Assembly (NCBI GenBank): GCA_963575645.1
Contig: OY754466.1
Location: 37,542,001-37,606,000, forward strand
Direction: 5' to 3'
Length of the DNA: 64,000 nucleotides
From: Xanthostigma xanthostigma
Lineage: Eukaryota > Arthropoda > Insecta > Raphidioptera > Raphidiidae
The notes under the pieces are model-generated. The model saw only the letters and a program-made list of their open reading frames with translations, made no database searches and was not told the DNA's origin. Numbering within the stretch: the stretch's first letter is position 1; the number at the start of each line of letters is the position of its first letter. Below are positions 32,134-42,300 of this stretch, in pieces. The position numbers and the translations under genes are program-made.

Positions 32134-32753
32134 TCTATACTAATATATAAAGTTGAAGAGTTTGTTTGTTTGTTTGTTTGAACGCGCTAATCTCAGGAAC
32201 TACTGGTTCAAATTGAATAAATTTTTTTTTGTTGGATAGCCCATTTACCGAGGAAGGCTATAGGCTATATAATATTACGCTACGACGATTAGGAGCGGAG
32301 TTTTAATGAAAAATGTTGCAAAAAGTATCTCAAAAATAAGCTTCTATTCATGTGAAATGCACTAACTAGATATACTCATATTAGTGATGAAAGAAAACAA
32401 CCCCTGGTAGATCAATCGGTAGCGCATGCGACTGTCAATATCAGGGTCGTGGGTTCGAGCCCCACGTTAGGTGAATATATATATATTTTATTTTTTATTT
32501 TTTACATTGCTTTCTTCTAAGGCTTACATTTAAATTTATTTTAATTTTATTTAATTCATTTAAAAAAAATTATTCGTTAAAAAAAGTTTAAATACTGCTC
32601 TTTATCGACAAAAACTTTTGAACGGTAACTCCGATCATCATGAAATTTGGACACAACATTCATCTCGGTAAACTAAGATGAATGTGTGTACTCATGTCCC
32701 TTCCTTCCCCATTCATTCTTTTGCACCCGGGTGAAACCGGGCGGGACCGCTAG
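32134..32753 (+). mobile_element. Non-autonomous Helitron carrying a tRNA-like core (copy 2)
   Basis: Begins TCTATACTAATATATAAAG after A (32133), ends GGGCGGGACCGCTAG before T (32754), with the 3' hairpin CACCCGGGTGAAACCGGGCG. Same family as 18386, 43569 and 59259. 620 bp, no ORF. Confidence 0.82.
32399..32473 (+). repeat. tRNA-like sequence inside Helitron (copy 2)
   Basis: ATCAATCGGTAGCGCATGCG (A box region) is followed by CTGTCAATATCAGGGTCGTG and GGTTCGAGCCCCACGTTAGG. The B box GGTTCGAGCCC is intact. The anticodon loop reads CTGTCAA (GTC at the anticodon place), but the stem is mismatched. Confidence 0.65.
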
Positions 32754-33409
32754 TAATCGATAAAAAGTATAATGTTTGAATAAAATCTACATACTGACAA
32801 TCATTATAAATTTCATTAGAAAACTCTATGGATGAAGATTGAGCCGAATCGGGATCTTGTACTATTATTACACAATCATATAGGTATATACATTTCACAA
32901 CCGATATACTTTCCAAGGCATCTTGAGTTTTCGGTGATTTAGGATTTATGAATCTTCTTCGTTGTTCTATCGTTAGTGAAATCCCAAATCCGTACAGCCT
33001 GTACATTTCAAATCAATGTGCATTGGTTGAAATAACCGTCTGCTGGCATCGTCGATTTGTAGAATATTTTTACATAAAATTTTCCTTGTTTATTATTAAA
33101 GTACTATTTGAAAAATGACCTACGTGAAGCATAACATGACGAACGTTGACCGATTGTATACAGCTGTTAATGTGTTAATACTCTGTGGTTAAAATTCACT
33201 CGGAAATTCAAATGTGAAAAAATTTTACTCTCGAAGAAATGTACAATAGGGCCCCCGTAACCGCGGGGTTGTGTTCAATCGAACATACCTAGCAAAATTT
33301 AAACAAAATAAAATGAATGAAAAATGTTCTGCTGTAAGGATTATTTATTTAAAATTATAATGAAACAAAGTGTACCTACGTGATTAGACTAAACTACCAA
33401 CCACGAAGT
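32754..33409. other. Spacer with an unassigned minus-strand frame
   Basis: A minus frame (33006 down to about 32755) has balanced amino-acid composition but no recognisable domain; its last 15 codons run into the Helitron. It is not called as a gene. Confidence 0.35.
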
Positions 33410-33675
33410 CTATAACCAGGAGTCCCAGCTCGAGCGTAGCGGTGGGCCGATATCTGTCGCATGAACCAATATGGCGTCAGCTACTGGGTAACGCATACAC
33501 GTTCATGGCTTACACGTGTGTAGAGTCCGTGAAGTTAAACAACTTTGGTAACTATGGCGAAAACAGGTGGAAAGAACCGAAGTTTTCCCAGGTAGTGATA
33601 ACAGCGCCATCTCGCGTGCGCCAGAAAACGGTCCGTCTCGAAACACAACAAGCATAGGTCTCCTGGTTAAAGACT
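33410..33675. repeat. Possible short element with 15-bp imperfect TIRs
   Basis: GTCTATAACCAGGAG at 33410 is imperfectly inverted to CTCCTGGTTAAAGAC ending at 33673. The interior is GC-richer than the flanks. No clear target duplication. Confidence 0.35.
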
Positions 33676-33775
33676 TTATAAAAAAATAAAAATGGAATGC
33701 TGATCGTTGCTAAGCGCATAATTACTTCAGAACGGCTGGGCCAATAAATCCGAATAAGGTTTTAAAGGAAAGAAA

Positions 33776-34051
33776 AATTGGAAAAGTTGCCCGGAATCGA
33801 ATTGAGTCGAAGGCTCCATTACCGATGTCTCTGTCGAGTGGTGCGCAAGACTGCAACACGGTGGAGCCGAAGACTTTAGGTACTAGTATTATCGCTGGCG
33901 TGTTTCGTCTCAATCGCGTGCGAAGCCGCGGGTAGCGGCTATTATTAATAGATATATGACAACGCCGTGCAAATACGGCTATTATTCTATAAAAAAAGTT
34001 CGATACAGCATAATAGCTACAATTCCGGGCAAAGCCGAACCGGGTCGCTAG
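33776..34051 (+). mobile_element. Helitron 3' part (8819-9280 family)
   Basis: AATTGAGTCGAAGGCTCCAT, CAATCGCGTGCGAAGCCGCG and the close CGAACCGGGTCGCTAG before T match the 3' part of 8819-9280. As there, an internal GGGTAGCGGCTATTATTAAT looks like an older terminus inside a longer element. Confidence 0.65.
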
Positions 34052-34109
34052 TTGTTAATCGTATTCAGCTACATTTTTGTATTTCTTTCAACTGTTTGTT
34101 TGCCTAGAC

Positions 34110-34361
34110 CAGGCCCTGGGCAAATGGCGGCCCGCAGCACAATTTTGTCCGGCCCGCGAAGCATTTTATAAATTTTAGAAAAATAGTAAAGAAATGCGGA
34201 AAATAGAATGTGAGGACCTTTTTTTTTTGGTCTCCAAATGCGGAAATAGAATGTGCTCTGCAAATTTTTGGCCCGCGGTCAAATTTTCATCAGCTATACG
34301 GCCCGTGGTCGAATTTTCATCAGGTATGTGGCCCGCCGATCAAAAGATATGCCCGCCCCTG
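34110..34361. mobile_element. hAT MITE with exact 8-bp target duplication (copy 1)
   Basis: CAGGCCCTGGGCAAATGGCG at the left and GATATGCCCGCCCCTG at the right form short imperfect TIRs. The 8-bp duplication GCCTAGAC flanks both sides (34102-34109 and 34362-34369). GGCCCGC motifs repeat inside. It shares its ends and an interior block (TTTTATAAAT/ATTTATAAAA near GGCCCGCGAAGC) with 62668-62925. Confidence 0.85.
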
Positions 34362-34369
34362 GCCTAGAC

Positions 34370-34738
34370 CGTTTCGCAAGCTTTTTCCGAACCTCGCATA
34401 AGTGAAGCCGCGGATACAGGGGACCCACTGTATTCGATTTTTTCATTTCATTTTATACATTGGTGTAATTATAGTGAATGTAGGTTAACGCGAAGAGATT
34501 TCACATTATGAACACCTGTTCCCCATGATTTACATAACAATGTTTGGATAATTTAATGATCGGTAATATGTTCGCTGACACATTTCGAAAAGTTTTCACT
34601 CATGAACCAGATTGTTAATATCCCAGCGCTTAATATCAATTTGTATATTAAATCTATACTTACTATAGTTTTCCTGACGTTATTCATGACAGCAAACAAA
34701 CTGCCTTACTGACATCTGATGACGTGTATTCCCATTTT
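34370..34738. other. AT-rich spacer
   Basis: No feature recognised. Confidence 0.35.
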
Positions 34739-35128
34739 GATGTGAAACATCTACTGGCGCGTTTAGGTGGCAATAAAAACGTGCAAATGCCGTGACGCTC
34801 GACGCTGTTCATGACACGTGTTACGTTTAATTTATTTACAAGAATTTCGTTACATGACAGCGCGAAAATGCGTTTTGGCACTTGATGTGTGTATGCGTTG
34901 GATTATAATATAGCTTTTGCTGATGGCGACATCAAACTTACATTTGTTAGTTACTAGAATAGTAATTTGAGTAGCGCTGCTTGTAACTTAAAGTTAGTTA
35001 CGGCAAACATGGCGTTTATTGATGGCGATATCTAACATACATTTATTAGTTAGTACAATAGTCATTTAAGTGGCGCTGCTTGTCACTTAAAATTGGATTT
35101 GGCAAACTTAAATTTATGTTTCACATCT
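34739..35128 (+). repeat. GTGAAACATCTA family, left end copy
   Basis: TGTGAAACATCTACTGGCGC, ATGACACGTGTTACGTTTAA, TGATGGCGACATC and AGTAGCGCTGCTTGTAAC match 36941-37170. The last two blocks occur twice in tandem here (near 34920 and 35020). TGTTTCACATCT at 35116-35127 may be its inverted right end. Confidence 0.5.
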
Positions 35129-35237
35129 GCCGGGAGGCCCACGACGGCTCCTCTTTTTCTCAATACTTTTTTACCTTTTCTATATTTTCATTTCACTTAT
35201 AGTAAATTAGATTCAAAATATTAAAATCATTACTATA

Positions 35238-35340
35238 CTAGCTGTCCGATCTGGCTTCGCCCGAATTTGTAGACTGCCTATTAAAAATAACATGTCTAAT
35301 ATGAGATACAAAATACTGACTGCCTTTCACGTCTCATGTT
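35238..35340 (-). repeat. Helitron-type end fragment (minus)
   Basis: ACTAGCTGTCCGATCTGGCT then TCGCCCGAATTTGTAGACTG matches the left edge of the repeat at 46044 (CTAGCGATCCGGTATGGCTT). It is the reverse of a CTAGT-type end. Confidence 0.5.
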
Positions 35341-35680
35341 TTTTTTTTTTGAAAAATCGAGCGTTTAAATTTTAAAATTCAAAACTTAGAAACTCTTACC
35401 TTATATTGAATGCTCAACTATTTATTAATTAATTAATTGATTAAGGGCTAAATCCTAGTGTAATACTCGTTAAATTAATTCGTTGTTCTGCCCTATGAAA
35501 ACCGAACCAAGATAACATATTAGCTGATATCATAAGGCTTAATAGTCTTAATACTATGTCGGTTAAAATAGCTTCGCAAGTCTTGCCAAACAAGTAAAGG
35601 ATTTCAGGCTTGAAAATTTTGCTTGAAGGGGCGGAGGTTGTAGAAGCATTTAAAGAATACCTACTACTTTATGATGAGTG
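35341..35680. other. AT-rich spacer
   Basis: No feature recognised. Confidence 0.35.
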
Positions 35681-36100
35681 CCCAGAATCGTGATTTTTTA
35701 ACAATTATATCTTGGAAACTATTCCACCTAGATGTATGAAATTTTGAATACACATTCTTTATAGTAACCTTAACCTCCCTCAAAAAATTCAGTTCTGTAG
35801 GGTACCTAACCCCGGAGAAAGAGTTCGAAATGGTTCGTGCTTTGCGAGACCTTGGCCGGCCCACCCCATACGCTATGATTCAGAAAGAAACATTTCAACT
35901 GATTTTTAACCGACTTCAAAAAAAGGAGGAGGTTCTATACGTTCGACTGTATATTTTTTTTGTTTTTTTTTATGTATGCTCACCGATTTCTCCGTCAATT
36001 ATGGACCAACTTTCAATTTTTTTTTATATTCGAAAGAGTGCACTTCCGAGGTGGTCCCATCGGAACCAAGTCAGGATCTGATGGTGGAATCCGGAGAAAT
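35681..36100 (+). repeat. Dispersed repeat D, contiguous copy
   Basis: Matches 30325-30485 and continues without a break into CTTTGCGAGACCTTGGCCGG, then ACCGACTTCAAAAAAAGGAG and GAGGTTCTATACGTTCGAC. This last wording is a frequent lepidopteran repeat. Class unassigned. Confidence 0.5.
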
Positions 36101-36184
36101 CGAGGGAAACTCTCAAATTTCAAAGGCACGCATACTTGGCCTACCCATTGCAATACTTTGTCTAACACTAAAAAGAGAAAAACA

Positions 36185-36438
36185 AAATATTTTTAACAAA
36201 AAAATTGAACCGACTTCAAAATATGCACTAAAAAGTAAAAAATAATAATAATTATTATTTTTGGAGTCGGTGTCAGCCAAAATGAAATCTATTCCGAGAA
36301 CTAGAGACATGTAAGATTTAAATTGCTACTTTCGAATTCCGATGTGACACCGACTCCAAAAATAACAATTATTATTATTTTTTACTTTTTAGTGCATATA
36401 TTTTGAAGTCGGTTCAATTTTTTTGTTAAAAATATTTT
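36185..36438. mobile_element. MITE with about 95-bp TIRs
   Basis: AAATATTTTTAACAAAAAAA, TTGAACCGACTTCAAAATAT, GCACTAAAAAGTAAAAAATA and TTTTTGGAGTCGGTGTCA are mirrored at the right end (TTGAAGTCGGTTCAATTTTT). The loop is about 70 bp. Confidence 0.65.
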
Positions 36439-36940
36439 ATAGAAAGTCTTGTCAGTTATCAACTCATTAACAATATTATTTTAACCGAACTGATGTTATA
36501 ATACGAGTCTACGACTACATTTCCAACAGGTTAAAAACCACAGATATGAAATAAAAAATAAATAACGCTATTCGGCCAATGTCAAATTTAGCAGCCCTTT
36601 TAAGTGTACGTCTCTTTTTAATTTATGTGATGTTAAAGTTAGAAAGTGACAAAAAATTAACAGGACTGTAAATTCTTACAGAATAGCATCATAATTTTCA
36701 CTCTAATTGGACATTTTAACAGGATATTCACTTTTAGCTACATACTATTCCTGGAAATTTATAATTAATTTGCAGAAACTAAAACTATACTACTTATTCA
36801 TTTGTAAGCAATATGATTACATAACTGATCCTACATGAGTACCAATATTTGAATAAGTCTACATATTATACCGTAACATAATGATAAAAATAAAAAATAT
36901 AATTTTAATTGGGGTTGCTTTTGTTTTCGTTTTTTTTAGT
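36439..36940. other. AT-rich spacer
   Basis: No feature recognised. Confidence 0.4.
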
Positions 36941-37952
36941 GAAACATCTACTGGCGCGTTTGGATGAAACATGTAAATGTCGAGAGACAATGTTCATGGC
37001 ACGTGTTACGTTTAATTTAGTTACTAGAGACCAGAATTTAGTTAGATATTTGTTATAGCGCTTGCTGTGTGTATGCGTGGTATTATAACATGGCTTTTGT
37101 TGATGGCGACATTTAACTTACAATTATTATTTACTAGAATAGTCACTTAAGTAGCGCTGCTTGTAACCAATATTGCATAAAAATATTCGTAATTTATAGA
37201 TACTAGGTATATGGTATTTGTGAGTTATTTTTTATTTTAGTTAAATTTCATTTTAGTTAGATTGTTAAAAGTATTCAAAATAAATAATAATAAAAAAATA
37301 TTATAGATTCTAAACAATGAAGACAATTTGGAATCAAGGCAATATAAACAGTTCTTTGAATAGAGTTTTTTTTAATATTTATGACGAGTTTTATGAATGC
37401 AAACAATTGAAATAGGATTACATTTTAGCATTTATTGACTATTATTCATGCGCATTGGATTGGAATATACCGCATTCAATATTTCCTGCAAATAACTTCA
37501 AATGTACACGTGTAACTTAGTAGGTATGTTGTTTTATTCTTTGTTATATAAAGATACATAATTAATACTAGAATATAGTGTTCGTCAGTAAATAAATTTT
37601 AAAAAAATCTGAGCTTTTGTGGGACGCCTAACATAAATTTAAGCGTTTCGTCTTGTCAACTAACAAATATTCTTGTAACTAAATATCGCCCTGTAACTAA
37701 ATTTCAACCAGTAACAAAATTTTGCTCTGTCATCTAGTTGTTACTTTCAACAAAAGTCAAGTTATAATACAACGCATACACGAAGCAAGCGTCACGCGCT
37801 GTCTTCTAACGAAAAACTAGTTGTCCTGTTATCTAGATGTCGTCTTTAACCAAAGCCATGTTTAATCCAACGCACATAAACGTAACGTCCTCCCATAAAA
37901 GTGTCGCGGCAATTTCACTGCCTTACTCCCAACCAAACGCGTTATTAGATGA
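36941..37952 (+). mobile_element. Non-autonomous DNA element, GTGAAACATCTA family
   Basis: GTGAAACATCTACTGGCGCG at the left is imperfectly inverted to AACGCGTTATTAGATGAATC at the right. The right third (ACGTCCTCCCATAAAAGTGT, TAACCAAAGCCATG) matches 13450-13725 and the left quarter matches 34739. About 1 kb, no transposase ORF. Another end fragment is at 59037-59075. Boundaries are approximate. Confidence 0.5.
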
Positions 37953-38011
37953 ATCGCTTTCTTATGCACTAAAAAGTAGAAAATAATTTTGAACATTTTT
38001 AAAATAAATAT

Positions 38012-38061
38012 CATTGGGCGCTCATAAAAACAACAACTAATATTTTATGAGCGCTCAATGG
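38012..38061. repeat. Short hairpin
   Basis: CATTGGGCGCTCATAAAA and TTTTATGAGCGCTCAATG form an 18-bp stem with a small loop. Confidence 0.55.
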
Positions 38062-38340
38062 TTTTCATTTCATTAAATGTTATAGGCTATAGCAATTTGC
38101 AGACCAGAAATACTGTTTCTATTCTTTTAAGAGAAAAGTAGACAATTGAATCACAATTAGATTGACTGCGTTTGATGTTTACAGTACACTTTAATGGTTC
38201 CTTGAACTACTATATCAAAGGAAACTTTGCGAGGACAGGGCCGGATTGAAATAAGTTACATAATCTAAAAATTGAGTTTCATCAATTTACAAATTTTAAA
38301 AGATATATCACATCAATTCGGTTAAACTAAGGTAAACTTA
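38062..38340. other. AT-rich spacer
   Basis: No feature recognised. Confidence 0.35.
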
Positions 38341-38543
38341 AATAAAAAATATAGAATAGTTACCTACTTCTTACCACAACAGTTTTATTAGCGGATGTAC
38401 ATTTCGGGAGCTATGCTCTCATCTTCAGCAAACACTAAAAAAGTTTAGTGTTTGCTGAAGATGAGAGCATGAGCTCCCGAAATATACATCCGCTAATAAA
38501 ACTGTTGTGGTAAGAAGTAACTATTCTATATTTTTTATTTTTG
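38341..38543. repeat. Long fold-back with hammerhead-type core
   Basis: Two arms of about 95 bp (TTACTTCTTACCACAACAGT type outside, AAACACTAAA at the centre) are inverted almost without a loop. The right arm reads TTTGCTGAAGATGAGAGCAT, GAGCTCCCGAAATATACATC; the left arm is the same in reverse. The CTGAAGA, GAG/CTC stem and GAAA spacing recalls the Penelope repeats, but the stem is short. Confidence 0.6.
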
Positions 38544-38865
38544 TTTCAACCACAGTGCTCTTAATATTTGTAGTAAGGTAAACTTCATAACATAGAGTTT
38601 TCTTCTGCATTTTTCGTAAGGTTCGCGAGCTAAATATAAAAAAGAGAGAAGTTATACTTCTTCCTCGGTATATTTTATAGTTATTGGAACAGAAGCAACA
38701 CCGTTTTATCTATTTTTATTGTGACAACGTGTTAATTAATTTTTCCACAATAGTACCACGGTTGTACTTATTTCTTTTTACCCCCTCCACTTTTAACGTC
38801 ACGTTTTCCACAATAAATGATCGGAATCACTCTTATCTACAGATCTTAAACAAGTTTAAATTCCA
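38544..38865. other. AT-rich spacer
   Basis: No feature recognised. Confidence 0.35.
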
Positions 38866-39405
38866 AAAAACTCGGGTCGCAGTGCCAAAACCTGCCGACA
38901 ATATAGTGGATTTGCTAATACAAGCAATGTGAGTTTATTATGCGAACTTAACTTTGTTTTTGGACAAAATACATCCCTCAAATAGTTTTTTTTTTTCATA
39001 GTTACAATATTACTATCAATCCAACGCATGCACCAAATTAAATACATCATTCTGTAAGTAAATCCATATTCACAAACTAACGTTTTCATAAAAGTTGTGA
39101 GTCCGGTCCTGTCGGGTCAATTTTATTAAAACTCTAGCAACACATTTTGATATTTACTACTAAGTTAAATTTCAATTTTGAAACGATTCTGAGAACTTTT
39201 TCGATATTTTGAGGCTCAAAAACTTTTTTCAACCCCTAAAAACTATCCCTAAGGATGTTCCAGCGTAACTAAAGAGTCAAAGTAGTGTTTGAATTTTTCT
39301 CTGTATGCTCAATTCTTCTAATATGAAACGTCGAGAAATTTCTTTCTGACTCCTAGGTTATGCCATCCGACCGACGCCAATAGTGTACCTATATATGCCA
39401 TAAGG
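38866..39405 (+). repeat. Dispersed repeat Q (copy 1)
   Basis: ACTCGGGTCGCAGTGCCAAA, GAACTTAACTTTGTTTTTGG, GTCCGGTCCTGTCGGGTC, TTTTTTCAACCCCTAAA and GCCATCCGACCGACGCCAAT recur in order at 51808-52540. Non-coding. The class is unknown. Confidence 0.65.
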
Positions 39406-39409
39406 CAAA

Positions 39410-40234
39410 TCTTACACTAACAATATATAAAGCTGAAGAGTTTGTTTGTTTGTTTGTTTGATTGAACGCGATAATCTCAGAAACTACTGGTTTGAAATGA
39501 AAAATTATTTTTGTGTCGGATAGTCCATTTATCGAGGAAGGCTATAGGCTATATAATATCACAATAATAGTAGCGGAGCATCAATGAAAAATGTTGCAAA
39601 AACGGGAAAAATTATTCCTTTTGAGAGCTTCCGTTGTGTGCGTTGCGATAGGATAGTTTTTATTAAATACTAGCCGCTATCCGCGGCTACGCCCGCGATT
39701 GAGATGGAAATCGACTTTTGACATGCATATCAGGGGTTGAGGTATTGCACATATTTTGACAAACAATTTTCTTATTTTTCGTAAAAAATTTTTATTTTTT
39801 TTAATAAAAAGTATCCTATGTTACTTCTAATACCTTCAAGAGTGTATGTGCAAAGTTTCATGATGATCGGTTAAGTAGTTTTTGCGTGAAAGCGTAACAA
39901 ACAAACTTACATTCGCATTTATAATATTAATATGATATGATAATAATATGATTTTGTACAAGATTATGGTGTTTTGTAAAAATGAACTGTTTTAGTAACA
40001 TGTAGCGACAAATTATATAATTAATTCAAAGCTATTAGTTCAGAAGCAAAGAAAAAAAACTGTCTTAGTACCAAATAGCGTCATCTGATAGAATTCACTC
40101 AAAGCTATAATTAGTTCAGAAGTAAACCTAGTAGAATTTGCTCAAAGCTATTAGTTCAGATGCCGGGCTGCAAACGAAATATATTTTGCAGAATATGTCT
40201 ATCGCACCCGGGTGAAACCGGGACGGGCCGCTAG
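39410..40234 (+). mobile_element. Non-autonomous Helitron, interrupted
   Basis: Begins TCTTACACTAACAATATATA, followed by GAGTTTGTTTGTTTGTTTG as in the tRNA-bearing family. Its 3' half matches 26583-27077 and ends GGGACGGGCCGCTAG before T. A second Helitron sits at 39670-39935 in the opposite direction. It is a chimera of two family types. Confidence 0.68.
39670..39935 (-). mobile_element. Helitron nested in a Helitron (minus)
   Basis: CTAGCCGCTATCCGCGGCTA at the left (after A) is the reverse of a hairpin plus CTAG end. The right end ATAATATTAATATGA before T is the reverse of a TC-type 5' end. It contains CAAAGTTTCATGATGATCGG. Confidence 0.68.
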
Positions 40235-40737
40235 TATACTAATAAAGAAAATTATAGAAGTTGTGTAGTTTGTAACTACTGTTATCCCCTCAAATTCGAC
40301 ACTGTTTGTAAGTGCTCTATTTCAAACATACACCTGACAAAGAAAATAAACAAAAATCACATTTGCCAATATTAGATAGATGTGTATCCAACGCCAACAA
40401 TAGAAATTGAACAAATTACATATATTATGGCAACAAGTTGAAAGGCGAGACTAACGCGGCCAATTTACAGCGTGTACGTGATTGGCATTCAAAATTTGTT
40501 AAAGCGTAGTTTATCTACAGTTTTAGAGTAGATATCATACGGAAATTTCACCTTTAAACTTTAATCTTTGATAATCTGAGTTTATTTACTTAGCTCATTT
40601 TCAGTTCTTTTCCGTTTCATAGGCCTAGGATTTTGCATTTCTAAAACTATACATTATCTAAAGCTATACATTATATATAGAGGAACAAATAAAAAATACC
40701 TAAGCAAACAAAAAAGTATGATCTAACTGTTAAAAAA
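40235..40737. other. AT-rich spacer
   Basis: No feature recognised. Confidence 0.4.
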
Positions 40738-40900
40738 ACAATTTTTTAAAGCGCTCGTTAAGACGCAACCATCCGCAATAGCCCGCTCGCGCGTTCTGAG
40801 CCCGCGCGACAAGCAGCCTGTGATAAGTCGTTACTCGTTGGAGGGAGAACCAGTGAGCGGATGTGTCGGGTTAAAGTCCCGACAGTGAGATTGTTGGAAA
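40738..40900. other. Isolated GC-rich stretch, unassigned
   Basis: CAATAGCCCGCTCGCGCGTT, GAGCCCGCGCGACAAGCAGC and GGTTAAAGTCCCGACAGTGA stand out from surrounding AT-rich DNA. There are no stop-free frames with domain character and no canonical RNA-gene boxes. Confidence 0.4.
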
Positions 40901-40979
40901 GTAATTTTTTTATTATATAATATTGTAACTGTAATAATGTGAAATCTAATAATTGACATCAATTTTTTTTTCAATGCGA

Positions 40980-41890
40980 ATGTATTTTGACGAACTTCAG
41001 TTTTTAATAGCCTAAGCTACTCCTTATAACATTAGCTATCTGCAGTCACGTCAAAATCGGTCCAGTCGTTTAGGAGATTAGCCGGAACAAACAGACAGAC
41101 AGACAAAAATTTTAAAAATTGTATTTGTTATAAGTACCGTACCGTACCTATATATACAGGGTGTTCCATTAAGAATGGGACATAGAACAACCGCAGATTC
41201 ACCATTTCAAAATAAAACGATTAAGCGAAATATGCTTAGATAAAATGTTACTCGTTTTCGAAATACGGGGTGTTGAAGTTGAAAACTGAAAAATTATTAA
41301 TGTCCATAATTTTTTTAATACACCGTATAATTTTACTCAAATCGGCACACTTGTTAAATATCATAAAATCCACCTAACAATAAAAAAAATAGTTCAGTAC
41401 GCTCTACCAGTGGCGTACGGCAGGAGTAAGTAATGCTTGTACCCCTTCTAAATGTTACGCCGCTGTCTAAATTTTAATTTTGACTATAATTTAATTTTTT
41501 TTGATATTTTCTAAGTCAATAATGTACACTTGTTAGTTTGTTGTAAAGTCATTGGTTTTCGAGATATTCGCAGTTAAAGATAGATAGACATGTACTTTTT
41601 ATTTGTATTATTATTAATAATATTCATTTTTACAATTTTGTCTTAAAAAAACTGCGAATATCTCGAAAACCAATGACTTTACAACAAACTAACACTGGTA
41701 GAGCGAGTAACATTTTATCTAAGCATATTTCGCTTAATCGTTTTATTTTAAATTGGAGAATCTGCGGTTGTTCTATGTCCCATTCTTAATGGGACACCCT
41801 GTATATATAAAGCTATTATTTTGACATTGCAAACAGACACGTAAATTTAGTTATCTGTACAGATAACACAATTTTGAAGACGCGAAATCA
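40980..41890 (+). repeat. Dispersed repeat (1081 family) interrupted by a MITE
   Basis: TAAGCTACTCCTTATAACAT, TAGCCGGAACAAACAGACAG and TATAAGTACCGTACCGTACC match 1140-1310. After the MITE (41157-41801) the match resumes with GCTATTATTTTGACATTGCA, as at 1335-1390. Confidence 0.6.
41157..41801. mobile_element. Mariner-like MITE with about 90-bp TIRs
   Basis: CAGGGTGTTCCATTAAGAAT at the left is inverted to ATTCTTAATGGGACACCCTG at the right, with pairing continuing past GAATCTGCGG and AAGCATATTTCGCTTAATCG. TA stands on both sides (41155-41156, 41802-41803). A second inverted pair (41519-41575 and 41647-41698, around AAAACCAATGACTTTACAAC) makes most of the element fold back. The 1081-1390 repeat lacks it. 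Confidence 0.78.
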
Positions 41891-42300
41891 GAATCTTGTT
41901 ATCGGCGCCGATGAATCCAGCTACGTCACTGACTTTTATCTTACATATATTTAATAGATTTGCATAAAAACACGGTCTGCTTACACAGCATATTCCAATT
42001 AAAAGTTTTTTGGTTTACGTGTAATCCCAGTTCTAATCAAAAAACACTCAAATGATTTCGTCATTATAATAACCACTGTTAGAGAGAAGGTGCGCAAATA
42101 ACTGGATTCCGGTGTTATTAATTTTGTTTGCGAAAAAATTATTTTTAATGGGCCGTCCTGCAGTCTTTTATAGCATTATCAGAGAGCTCATATCCAACCG
42201 AAAATACTAAAAAATAGGTTTAAACGTGGCGTGAAAAAATTATAAATTATTGGTGTTTGTTGTCACGTGACTTGAAAGTAATTTAGTTAGGTACGTTTTC
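41891..42300. other. Spacer
   Basis: No feature recognised. Confidence 0.35.

Noticed and set aside
32757-33006. Minus-strand open frame with balanced composition
   Set aside because: No recognisable domain, and its end lies in a Helitron. Not enough to call a gene.
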